Source: CAMYMG01 sp038259455 (lineage in GTDB: Bacteria; Pseudomonadota; Alphaproteobacteria; Rhizobiales; Rhizobiaceae). From it: DNA of 14,924 bases. The position numbers and the translations under genes were made by a program. Below are positions 1 through 6,531 of this stretch, piece after piece (the stretch's first letter is position 1; each line of letters begins with the position of its first letter). The notes under the pieces were generated by a model, which saw only the letters and a program-made list of their open reading frames with translations, was not told the origin of the DNA and ran no database searches. The DNA lies in the NCBI GenBank assembly GCA_038259455.1, contig JBBSOT010000086.1:1-14924 (forward strand), in the 5' to 3' direction.

Positions 1-428
1 ATGGCGATCTCGGTTCGACCGACGATGCCGGAAACAAATCCACCTATGCCGCTTACGGCTATGTCGGCAAGAAGTTCGCTGGAGAGACCACACCTCGCCT
101 GTTTAAGGGCACGAGCAACGCGGTAGGCAAGACCAACTACTCAAGCTCGAACTACACGGCAGCACTGGACGAGCAGATGCAGACGCTCTGCTCCAATGCC
201 AAGCAGGCAGGTGTTCTGGTCATGACGGTTTCGCTTGACCTGAGCGAGAGCAACTCGTCGGAGAAGAAGGCTATCAACGCCCTCATGGCATGTTCCTCGG
301 ACTCGCGTTTCCGCAAAGGACCTGACGGCAAGCCCGCAAAATTGTTCTGGAACGCGACCGGCGCAACCCTGTCTGAGAAGTTCAAGGAAATCGCCGACGA
401 GCTTTCCAACCTGCGCATCGTTGGATAA
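1..428 (+). CDS. TadG-like Flp pilus assembly protein, C-terminal part (5' end outside window)
   Basis: The frame is open from the first bases of the window and ends with TAA at 426-428, giving about 141 residues of a C-terminal region. The end of the protein contains LDEQMQTLCSNAKQAGVLVM followed by a segment with paired cysteines (LC...ACSSD) and the ending ELSNLRIVG. This is the pattern I know from the C-terminal end of alphaproteobacterial TadG-like proteins, which carry an N-terminal membrane anchor and a von Willebrand factor A domain and belong to the tad/cpa locus for Flp pili. The anchor and the metal-binding motif of the vWA domain would lie upstream, so they cannot be checked. In rhizobial genomes such genes are usually chromosomal, and this one probably marks the edge of the disturbed region that follows. 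Other vWA proteins are the main alternative. Confidence 0.68.
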   Translation, partial: GDLGSTDDAGNKSTYAAYGYVGKKFAGETTPRLFKGTSNAVGKTNYSSSNYTAALDEQMQTLCSNAKQAGVLVMTVSLDLSESNSSEKKAINALMACSSDSRFRKGPDGKPAKLFWNATGATLSEKFKEIADELSNLRIVG

Positions 429-459
429 GGCGGGACGAATCTTGCGCAGACCGGTTCCG

Positions 460-531
460 GTAACCCACCGACGCGGACCATGGCGTTCCTTCGAGGCCGT
501 CGAGTTCGCGACGTTGGAATGGGTGGACTGC
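460..531 (+). pseudogene. IS3-family transposase (OrfB) C-terminal scrap
   Basis: Read from 466 in frame 1, the DNA encodes RRGPWRSFEAVEFATLEW followed by VD. This is the highly conserved segment near the C-terminus of IS3-family OrfB integrase-type transposases, where it normally continues as WFNNRRLLEPIGN. Here the match stops abruptly after the codon at 529-531 and the frame soon reaches a stop. Nothing upstream of about 460 continues the transposase, so only about 22 codons survive. It is a scar of an old insertion or deletion event and encodes nothing functional. Confidence 0.75.
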
Positions 532-812
532 CGCCCTTCGACAGCATCGACGATGCCAACGAACTGCTCGACGCTCTGGTGAAGGGTCTCTGGAACGACC
601 TGACCCTGCATCAGAAGCGCAGTCAGCCCTTCCGGGTGTCGCGCATGCCCATTGAACCGACCGCAGCAAATCTGGGTCAATATGGTCTCGTTCGTCTTCA
701 GGAACTGGACGGTTTCATCGAGGGGCTGTTCAATGGTGGGGACGCCATCGGTCTACCCGAGCGGGCGCATGAGGCCGTTGGCCATCTTGCGGAACTACGC
801 GCCATGATGTTG
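519..812 (+). pseudogene. fragment of an unknown small alphaproteobacterial protein
   Basis: Frame 3 gives a protein-like stretch with PPFDSIDDANELLDALVKG near its start, then an HQKRSQPFR segment and ELDGFIEGLFNG, followed by PERAHEAVGHLAELRAMM. Composition and residue pattern look like real protein: helical, with acidic/leucine spacing. The 5' side runs directly into the IS3 scrap, so no native start is present, and the 3' side loses protein character after about 812. ELDGFIEGLFNG reminds me of YecA/UPF0149-type small proteins, but I cannot confirm the family. I read it as an internal fragment cut at both ends. Confidence 0.4.
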
Positions 813-1173
813 GTTCACGCGCGAAGGCGTGAAGGGCCTGCCCGCGAATATCATCACCTACATCCGCGGCAAACAGGTCGACAAGCTGGAGACCCTCATC
901 GCGAGTTGCCGAAAGCATGACCTCTTCGATGAACCCGGATCAACCTTTTACGACGATCTCGACATTCTAAGGCGGCTTCGGAATCGGGTGCATCTACAAA
1001 ACGAGAAGAACGATCTGGAGCCGGATGACGCGACCGCGTTTTCGGCCAAACGACTTGAACTCTCTGAGAGGGCCGTCGAATTCGTCATGATGACGCTCGA
1101 AGCCAAGCATCCGCGGATTGGCAACACCTACACGCAACCGTGCCATCTGCCGTGGTCAACTTATTTTCCTTGA
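802..1173 (+). pseudogene. 5'-truncated hypothetical protein with HEPN-like motif
   Basis: Frame 1 is open from just after a stop at 796-798 to TGA at 1171-1173. Protein-like sequence starts at about 805 with WFTREGVKGLP, so the first in-frame ATG at 829 is probably not the native start. The core reads DILRRLRNRVHLQNEKNDLE, with an arginine five residues before a histidine (R49 and H55 counted from the ATG at 829). That resembles the R-x4-6-H motif of HEPN-type ribonuclease or abortive-infection domains. A DDATAFSAKRLELSERAVEF helix follows. The last 20 or so residues look unrelated and may be read-through after another break. The gene was probably cut when the upstream fragments were joined. 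A HEPN assignment rests on one short motif. Confidence 0.42.
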
Positions 1174-1491
1174 GCCAAACGGTTTCACTTGTGAGGACCC
1201 GGCGGGCAGACCGAAGAACTGCCTCCCACAGAGCCAGACCGCTAGCAGCTCCGCCCAAGCGATAATTTGCAACGTAATGAGCGACAACTATCGGGAAGCC
1301 GCCAAGGAACCCTGAAACAGCCGCGGTGGGTTCGGAAGCCGATCGGCAGCTGGACGCTTCGATCAACGTCCTGATTGACGGGCATCCGGCGCATTTTGGC
1401 ACGCCGAACGCCGCGCCCGGCTTTCAAGCGTGTTGATCCTGTGGCGGTCCGTCGCCTTTCGCGGCGGCAATGGCCTTTTCGGCCACGATGT
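1174..1491. other. gene-free stretch between the fragment cluster and the IS5-type transposase
   Basis: Several short frames overlap here on both strands, but none has a convincing start, ribosome binding site or recognisable motif. The stretch contains one arm of the long inverted repeat at 1348-1360 and must also contain the downstream end of the IS5-type element. I cannot place that end by sequence alone. Confidence 0.4.
1348..1360 (+). repeat. left arm of a 13-bp inverted repeat flanking the IS5-type element
   Basis: AGCTGGACGCTTC occurs here, and its exact reverse complement GAAGCGTCCAGCT occurs at 2638-2650. Similarity continues inward for about eight positions with three mismatches. 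The arms sit about 130 bp beyond the transposase stop and about 65 bp beyond its start, enclosing about 1.3 kb. That is a plausible IS5-family size, yet no matching target duplication is visible outside the arms. Confidence 0.45.
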
Positions 1492-2571
1492 TTATGCGAC
1501 CGCGATGCGGTCCAGGTAGATCAGGCGTTTCATATTGTATGCGAGATTGGCCAGCCCGATCTTCGTCGTAGCGCGCGCGATGCCGATGGTTCGGATGAAC
1601 AGACCCATGCGGCTCTTCTGCTCGGCAAACACATGCTCGACATGCGAACGCACCCTCGACTTGAGATTGTTGGCGTGCCGGGTCACCTCCGGCATCGGGC
1701 GACCCTTCGGCTTCTTGCGGTGGACCCGGCTGATGAAGCCGTTCTTGTCCATGAAGGTTTCGTTGGCTGTCGATCTGTAGGCGGTGTCGGCCCAGACGCT
1801 CTTCGACGTGTTGGTCTTGTCAAGCAGGCCCTCGCGCAGCCTGGCTCCCTCATAGGCCGCCGCGTCCGTTGCCAGCCATTTGCGGATCAGCCCATGCTTG
1901 GCATCGATCGAGATGTGATTCTGGTAGCCGAAGGCGGGGATGGCGATATCGACCGGCGGCATCGTGCCGTCCGTCTGCGGCTTGGCCTTGGTGAACTTCA
2001 CTGTCCAGCGTGCATCGCGGTCCTTCTGCCGCAATTTTGCGGGCTTGCCCTTCCAATCCTGCGGGATGCGGCCAGCCTTGATCTCGTCCTTTTCTTCCTT
2101 CGTGTTTCTCTGCTTGGGCGCCGCGATCAGGCTGGAATCGACAATCTGGCCCGACATCGCGATGTAGCCGGCCGCACGCAGCATCCCATCGAAGCGCTCG
2201 AATAGCGCCTTGATGGCGCCAGCCCTCGTCAGTCTCTCGCGGAACAGCCAGATTGTCCGCGCGTCGGGAACCCGGTCGGAGAGACCCAACCCAAGAAACC
2301 GCATGAAGGAAAGCCGGTCGTTGATCAGAAACTCGGTGCGCTCGTCCGACAGATTGTTGGCTGTCTGGATCACCAGCACCTTCAGCATCATCACCGGGTC
2401 GTAGGGCGGTCGGCCGCCGTGCGCTCCGCTCGTATAGGCAACCGCCTTCTCCAGATCAGGCCGGAACGCCTCGAAATCCACAACCCGCCCATACGCCTCA
2501 AGCTGATCGCCAAGGTCGCTCAGACGCTTCAACCGATCATCGACATCGAAGAAGCCCGGTTCATTTCCCAT
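1492..2571 (-). CDS. IS5-family DDE transposase
   Basis: This 359-residue protein catalyses cut-and-paste movement of its own insertion sequence. The N-terminal third carries the DUF772-like segment: GGRPPYDPVMMLKVLVIQ at residues 52-69, then NLSDERTEFLINDRLSFMRF. The catalytic acids are visible as D145 in GQIVDSSL, D262 in VWADTAYRS, and E312 in the C-terminal signature RSHVEHVFAEQK, which gives the R-x3-E-x6-K spacing expected for IS4/IS5-type enzymes. Length is normal for the IS5 subgroup and there are no internal stops, so the enzyme looks intact. The ATG at 2571 follows a GAGGA-like ribosome binding site (TGATGAGGAATTTCG just upstream). Exact element ends are not certain. The closest candidate inverted repeat is the 13-bp pair at 1348-1360 and 2638-2650. 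Confidence 0.93.
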   Translation of the reverse strand: MGNEPGFFDVDDRLKRLSDLGDQLEAYGRVVDFEAFRPDLEKAVAYTSGAHGGRPPYDPVMMLKVLVIQTANNLSDERTEFLINDRLSFMRFLGLGLSDRVPDARTIWLFRERLTRAGAIKALFERFDGMLRAAGYIAMSGQIVDSSLIAAPKQRNTKEEKDEIKAGRIPQDWKGKPAKLRQKDRDARWTVKFTKAKPQTDGTMPPVDIAIPAFGYQNHISIDAKHGLIRKWLATDAAAYEGARLREGLLDKTNTSKSVWADTAYRSTANETFMDKNGFISRVHRKKPKGRPMPEVTRHANNLKSRVRSHVEHVFAEQKSRMGLFIRTIGIARATTKIGLANLAYNMKRLIYLDRIAVA

Positions 2572-2637
2572 CGAAATTCCTCATCACCGCAAACACGCCG
2601 ATGGAATCATAAACCGGGAGAAATGGCGAGGTTAATA

Positions 2638-2650
2638 GAAGCGTCCAGCT
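2638..2650 (-). repeat. right arm of the 13-bp inverted repeat flanking the IS5-type element
   Basis: GAAGCGTCCAGCT here is the exact reverse complement of 1348-1360. It lies in the 2572-2812 stretch, which holds no convincing gene. A 69-codon minus-strand frame covers the arm (residues LDASIN), but it reads like a spurious frame over repeat DNA. The pair could be IS ends or two copies of a dispersed genomic repeat in opposite orientation. Confidence 0.45.
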
Positions 2651-2812
2651 TTCCGCTATCCGTTCCCATAAGCGGACTGACGGCTGTCGGCCCCATAGCT
2701 GCCAACAAGAGAGTGTCTTTCACTCCGGTTTTTGAAATTGACCTTCGCTGCCGGCACAGAGTGAACAGCGGCGTGACTCTCCCACCGCCGCAGCCTAAAG
2801 CGGCTGCTGTAT

Positions 2813-3742
2813 TCATGGCTTATCGTCCGGATCGGGATCGTACCGCTTTAGTGTTTTTGTCGGATCTGAAGACTTGTATTTCTTTTTGATATTTTCAGCT
2901 GGAACTCGATCTCGAGCACCCAAGAGTATACCTTGGATGGTATCAGCATCTATGACTAAGCCAGTCGCAATTATATCCTGCTTCATTTCTGAAAATGTCT
3001 TGCTGAATGATTTCTGATCACCCCGACCGTAGTTATAGTCAAATCTATATTTTTCCAGGGCGATACCAAGTATGATTCTGTCGATGGAGTTCATTCTATT
3101 TTTGGATACTTCTTGGTTTCGCTGTTTCGCCGATGTGGGCAAATTTAGTGTTATCCCTATGAGAGCTTTTTTTGCCCAGGTCTCGAACTCAGTCGCGAGG
3201 ATGTATTTCTTGCCAACCCCGCCCACCTTAAGGCTGGACCGATCAATCTCCTCGCGGATGAACTCGATCAATCTCGTGAGCTCACCTGATACTTTCGATT
3301 TCAGCTTTGCGGCCTCAAATTTTTTAGGGTCAACCCCCACTGCAAGCGTGGCCGCCTCATCTAAAGACCATCTTTCCTTCGATGCCCAGAGGCTAACGTC
3401 TGCTGTTAGTCGTTCCAATTCGGCGTCGCGCCGCCCCAGATCGACAGCGCGTTGCTGCGAAATATATGCCTCCTCAATTTTCTCGTCTGTATTTAGCGTA
3501 CGAAGAATTTCGAGCCCACGTTGAATTGCGTCAAATATTCGAACTGGCTGTTCGCCGATCTCGACGTATTCATCGATGAGCTGTTTCCCTGCATCTGCGA
3601 TTGTTACCCCGTTCCTCGTTGCCACATCTAAAATTTGCAGCTCCGAAAGATCAAGAAGATTGCCACTTCTTAACAAAATCCACTCAAGTTTTTCGCTTGG
3701 GGTGGCCGTTTTGGAAGGAACGCGTTTCGTGGTCCGAGGCAT
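2813..3742 (-). CDS. hypothetical protein, probable mobile-island cargo
   Basis: This is a 309-residue soluble protein of unknown function, with no signal peptide or membrane segment. The start is lysine/arginine/serine-rich (MPRTTKRVPSKTATPSEKLE). The middle carries WSLDEAATLAVGVDP at residues 125-139, a phrase I associate with uncharacterised proteins found near integrases in proteobacteria. A short LATEFETWAKK segment follows at 182-192. The C-terminal third (about 217-275) has the pattern SIDRIILGIALEKYRFDYNY ... IIATGLVIDADTIQGILLGA, like the C-terminal helical module of the same island proteins. The tail is very charged (PDPDDKP). Base composition is visibly A+T-richer than the neighbours (24 G+C in 60 bases at 3001-3060), which points to horizontal acquisition. 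No strong ribosome binding site precedes the ATG at 3742. The gene lies next to a recombinase remnant and a transposase. Confidence 0.72.
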   Translation of the reverse strand: MPRTTKRVPSKTATPSEKLEWILLRSGNLLDLSELQILDVATRNGVTIADAGKQLIDEYVEIGEQPVRIFDAIQRGLEILRTLNTDEKIEEAYISQQRAVDLGRRDAELERLTADVSLWASKERWSLDEAATLAVGVDPKKFEAAKLKSKVSGELTRLIEFIREEIDRSSLKVGGVGKKYILATEFETWAKKALIGITLNLPTSAKQRNQEVSKNRMNSIDRIILGIALEKYRFDYNYGRGDQKSFSKTFSEMKQDIIATGLVIDADTIQGILLGARDRVPAENIKKKYKSSDPTKTLKRYDPDPDDKP

Positions 3743-3828
3743 TGAAACACTCGTTTGTAAGGTGAAAGGTTGGGGTCGCCAGCAAAGACGAAAACATCTA
3801 TGTCATCAACTACATTCGACCCATCAGC

Positions 3829-3850
3829 AATGTTGGTATGAATGTTGGTA
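3829..3850 (+). repeat. two direct copies of AATGTTGGTA, 12-bp period
   Basis: AATGTTGGTA occurs at 3829-3838 and again at 3841-3850, separated by TG. The copies lie between the attachment-site-like sequence at 3912 and the cargo gene. Short direct repeats next to a tyrosine recombinase can be arm-type binding sites, but a chance tandem duplication is equally possible. Confidence 0.35.
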
Positions 3851-3911
3851 CAGACGGGAAACCGAAGATCCTAACGCACTGATTGTTAGATCTAAAAAAG
3901 GTATGATGTGC

Positions 3912-3929
3912 ATTCCTCCGGGCCCACCA
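3912..3929 (+). other. tRNA-3'-end-like sequence, possible attachment-site remnant
   Basis: ATTCCTCCGGGCCCACCA reads like the 3' side of a tRNA T-arm plus acceptor strand ending in CCA. No complete tRNA is present: the upstream bases lack a T-loop, anticodon arm and D-arm in the right places. Tyrosine recombinases of genomic islands commonly use the 3' ends of tRNA genes as crossover sites and leave such short copies behind. It lies about 95 bp downstream of the stop codon of the recombinase-bearing frame that ends at 4023, which is the usual arrangement. No second copy occurs in this window. Confidence 0.38.
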
Positions 3930-3975
3930 TCCCCCTAATCGACGCCAAGGAAATCAAGGTGTTGCGGATGATTTG

Positions 3976-4000
3976 TGCTAACCCGGTTTGGAGGTTAGCA
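3976..4000 (-). terminator. hairpin downstream of the FtsH-recombinase gene
   Basis: TGCTAACC and GGTTAGCA form a perfect 8-bp stem around a 9-nt loop, starting about 23 bp after the stop codon of the minus-strand gene ending at 4023. There is no strong T-run after the stem in the direction of transcription (CAAATCAT), so it may be a weak terminator, an mRNA-stabilising stem or a recombinase core-site palindrome. Confidence 0.4.
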
Positions 4001-4022
4001 GATTTCTGTTCGATGATCGTTC

Positions 4023-5027
4023 TCATGCCGCACCATAGGTCTTGTTGATTGCGCTATCGGCGAGCTTCTTCTTGTTCGCCTCCCTCACATAAGTCTCGAC
4101 CTCGGCGAGGTTCCTGTGTCCCGTGATCGACATTATCTCCGATGCTGAGCAGCCTGCCTCAGCCAGTCGAATACAGGCTGACTTTCGCAGTCCATGGGGA
4201 GACCTGTGAGGCGGGAGACCCGCGCTCCTTGCCGCTTCGATTATCCAGTTCGTGAACGCCTTCTCAGAGCGTGCAGCGCCATACGCCGTGACTATGAGGT
4301 TCAGGTGATCGTGCTTGATCGTCTCCAAGACCCGCCGAAAGTCGGCGTGGACGGGGATGCTCACCTCGACCTCGTCTTGGCTCTTTTTGATCTTCGTCAC
4401 GATCCTGTCGCCCTGAATGTGCTGGCGTCCAAGTCGAACAGCGTCGCTGCGGCGCAAGCCGGTAAAGAGCAAAATCTCAAACGCGATGCGCTGAGGCGTT
4501 CCTATCTGCCAATGGGCTCGGAACAGGCTGGTAGCCTGTTTTTCTGCCTCGTGAAGCAGATCTATTACGGCCTGATCTACCCGGGCCGCGGTCTCATCTG
4601 CAAAGCTCCGTGGTTGAGCGATCTGTTGCCCAAGGAATGGATGGTCTTCGCTTTGCCGCAAGTCTATCGGGCCAATCTCGGGGTCCATCCCCCAACGGGC
4701 GACCATCGAGCGGGCCATTATGGTGGCACGCCGGATGTCGTCATCGGCACCCGAACTGACCGACCCCAACAGGGTCTTCTCCGCTGCCCGGCCGGTCAGA
4801 AGGGTGGTCAATTGCACTCGCAAGTAGTCTTCGGACAGGGTGTGGCGTTCGTGTTCGGGCAACATATGAGTGCCGCCCAGACTGCGCCCGCGCGGTATGA
4901 TCGTGACCTTGTAGAGCGGATCAGCGCCAGGATTGTAATAAGCAGCAGCGGTATGACCAGCCTCGTGCACGGCCAGACGGTGCCTTTCATCCGGCTGGAT
5001 CGCCAGCGTTCGCACCGTGCCCATCAC
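4023..5027 (-). CDS. ftsH: FtsH M41 protease domain fused to tyrosine recombinase catalytic domain
   Basis: This 334-residue frame continues an ftsH gene whose ATPase half lies just upstream. Residues 1-170 are the zinc peptidase domain: HEAGH at 21-25 supplies two zinc histidines and the catalytic glutamate. D97 in GADDDIRRAT matches the third zinc ligand of E. coli FtsH, and ATIMARSMVARWGM follows. Around residues 171-175 the sequence changes to a site-specific recombinase: HWQIGTPQRIAFEILLFTGLRR carries catalytic R192, HGLRKS gives H278 and R281, and GHRNLAEVETY gives H304 and the nucleophile Y313. The recombinase lacks its N-terminal DNA-arm and core-binding domains, and FtsH lacks its normal C-terminal tail. 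The GTG at 5027 overlaps the stop of the ATPase frame (GTGTGATG), so the start is either a coupled restart or an artefact of a one-base loss. It is probably a scar of recombination at an island edge. Whether the fusion is stable or active is unknown. Confidence 0.85.
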   Translation of the reverse strand: MMGTVRTLAIQPDERHRLAVHEAGHTAAAYYNPGADPLYKVTIIPRGRSLGGTHMLPEHERHTLSEDYLRVQLTTLLTGRAAEKTLLGSVSSGADDDIRRATIMARSMVARWGMDPEIGPIDLRQSEDHPFLGQQIAQPRSFADETAARVDQAVIDLLHEAEKQATSLFRAHWQIGTPQRIAFEILLFTGLRRSDAVRLGRQHIQGDRIVTKIKKSQDEVEVSIPVHADFRRVLETIKHDHLNLIVTAYGAARSEKAFTNWIIEAARSAGLPPHRSPHGLRKSACIRLAEAGCSASEIMSITGHRNLAEVETYVREANKKKLADSAINKTYGAA

Positions 5028-6265
5028 ACCTTGTCGCGTGCCTCGTCCAGATCGGCAGGCGCAATATCCGCTTCTGACCGGCGCGCGGCAGTGATTGCAG
5101 CCTCGTTGAGCAGGTTCTTCAGGTCCGCCCCGGAAAACCCCGGTGTTCCTGCAGCGACCTGATCAAGCTCGATATCGGAGCGCAGCGGCAAGTTCCTTGC
5201 ATGAACATCCAGAATCGCACGTCGGGCACCCTTGTCAGGAAGAGACAGCGTCACGTGACGGTCGAACCTGCCGGGGCGCAGCAGGGCCGGATCCAGCACA
5301 TCGGGACGGTTTGTAGCGGCAAGAACGACAACCGCTTCACGGGCAGTAAACCCCTCGAGCTCGGCCAGGATTTGGTTCAGCGTCTGCTCTCGTTCATCAT
5401 GCCCCCCACCCAGACCGGTTCCCCGGGTACGTCCGATGCTATCCAATTCGTCGATGAAGATGATCGCGGGTGCCTGTTTTCGTGCCTCTTCGAACATTTT
5501 GCGCACGCGACCGGCGCCCACGCCGACGAACACCTCGATGAATTCCGACCCTGAGGTTGAAAAGAACGGCACTTCTGCTTCTCCTGCCAGTGCCCGCGCC
5601 AGCAACGTTTTGCCTGTGCCCGGCGGCCCCATCAGCAGCACGCCATGCGGGACGGAGGCCCCGACTTTCTCGAACCTCTTTGGATCGCGCAGGAACTCGA
5701 CGAGTTCCGAAACTTCGCGCTTTGCCTCGTCCTGGCCTGCCACGTCGGCAAAGGTGACCTTGCTGGTGGGTTTGGCGGGCTTTGCCGATCTGCCGAGCAA
5801 GTCGCCCAAGCCGCCCGGAAGTCCAACGCCTATACCGCCTCCGATCATTCTGTGGCTGAGCCAGAAATAGAACGCGATAATCAACAGCCATGGCAGAAAC
5901 GAAATCAGCACCGATGGAGCGCGAGGCTCGTCGGCCACTACGAGAACGCGGTTTTCTTCAAGCATCGGCAGAAGTGTCGGGTCGGGCTGCTGGGGTGTAA
6001 TCGCACGGACCGTCTTGATCCCATCAGGGCTCGGCTCGCGCAACACTGCGACTATGGCCGTGGCTTCCAATGTCACTCCGGAAACCTCACCCGTTCGAAT
6101 GAGCTGTTTGATTTCGCTGTACGGTATGGCTTTGCTGGTCGAAGAGCCATCGGGCATCTGGGTGACCAGGTAGCCGGAAAATGCCAGTCCGATGACAAAT
6201 GCCCAAAACAGGCGACCAAAGGGACTCGGTTCGGGCACGGAAGGCGGTGTCGCGTGATTTCCCAT
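5024..6265 (-). CDS. ftsH: FtsH N-terminal membrane and AAA+ ATPase half
   Basis: FtsH is a membrane-anchored, ATP-driven protease that degrades misfolded membrane proteins and some regulators. This 413-residue half has a first membrane segment at about 17-36, a periplasmic domain, a second membrane segment at about 117-138 (VLISFLPWLLIIAFYFWL), then the AAA+ module. That module has Walker A GPPGTGKT at 213-220, pore loop FVGVGAGR at 246-253, Walker B IIFIDELDS at 268-276, and a second region of homology ATNRPDVLDPALLRPGRFDR at 317-336 with the two arginine fingers (about R330 and R333). It stops at DLDEARDKV, exactly where canonical FtsH continues as MMG... into the protease domain. The protease follows in the -1 frame at 5027. 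A GGGA ribosome binding site precedes the ATG at 6265. An FNR/FixK-like palindrome and a -10-like hexamer lie upstream. Rhizobia also have a housekeeping ftsH, so this is probably an accessory copy. Confidence 0.9.
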   Translation of the reverse strand: MGNHATPPSVPEPSPFGRLFWAFVIGLAFSGYLVTQMPDGSSTSKAIPYSEIKQLIRTGEVSGVTLEATAIVAVLREPSPDGIKTVRAITPQQPDPTLLPMLEENRVLVVADEPRAPSVLISFLPWLLIIAFYFWLSHRMIGGGIGVGLPGGLGDLLGRSAKPAKPTSKVTFADVAGQDEAKREVSELVEFLRDPKRFEKVGASVPHGVLLMGPPGTGKTLLARALAGEAEVPFFSTSGSEFIEVFVGVGAGRVRKMFEEARKQAPAIIFIDELDSIGRTRGTGLGGGHDEREQTLNQILAELEGFTAREAVVVLAATNRPDVLDPALLRPGRFDRHVTLSLPDKGARRAILDVHARNLPLRSDIELDQVAAGTPGFSGADLKNLLNEAAITAARRSEADIAPADLDEARDKV

Positions 6266-6332
6266 TCGGATGTCCCAAAAAATTGCTGCAAGGCAGCCTT
6301 TCGGACCTCCCTTCGAACAGGAGATATCGATA

Positions 6333-6374
6333 ATGTTAAATGATCGAGTGAATTTGCACTTTGACCAAGGTCAA
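6333..6374 (-). promoter_or_regulatory. FNR/FixK-type box and -10 for ftsH
   Basis: TTGACCAAGGTCAA at 6361-6374 has perfect inverted arms (TTGACC/GGTCAA) and fits the FixK-type consensus TTGA-N6-TCAA. If it is centred at -41.5, as in class II FNR/FixK promoters, the -10 hexamer should fall at 6338-6333. The minus strand there reads TAACAT, four of six matches to TATAAT. The predicted transcript would start near 6326, leaving a leader of about 60 bases before the ftsH ATG at 6265. The spacing agreement is what raises this above a chance palindrome. Confidence 0.5.
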
Positions 6375-6531
6375 CTTTGGTGGTCGTGGCGTTCAGCGTT
6401 ACTGAGCCAGTGAGCCGGCCGCAAAGGTGAGGTCGAGATAATGGCGATGGACCGAAAAGATGGGTGCTGATGACAGCCTTCGGGGCCTGTGCCCGAAAGT
6501 TGCGTGCCACGCTAGCAAGTTTTGTGCTCGC

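Noticed and set aside
1375..2205. Plus-strand frame of 276 codons opposite the transposase
   Set aside because: Antisense to a transposase with all catalytic motifs; no independent start signal or motif.
2607..2816. 69-residue minus-strand frame whose ATG overlaps the stop of the unknown gene (ATGA)
   Set aside because: The overlap looks like coupling, but the residues read like repeat-derived spurious protein, it covers an inverted-repeat arm, and there is no ribosome binding site pattern beyond chance.
3855..3929. A complete tRNA gene ending at 3929
   Set aside because: Only the 3' end fits. A CTAAC/GTTAG stem lies upstream, but the T-loop GTTCNANNC and the 5' acceptor strand are missing.
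6478..6496. TTCGGG/CCCGAA hairpin after the cytochrome c gene as a terminator
   Set aside because: Six-base stem, seven-base loop and no T-run in the direction of transcription.
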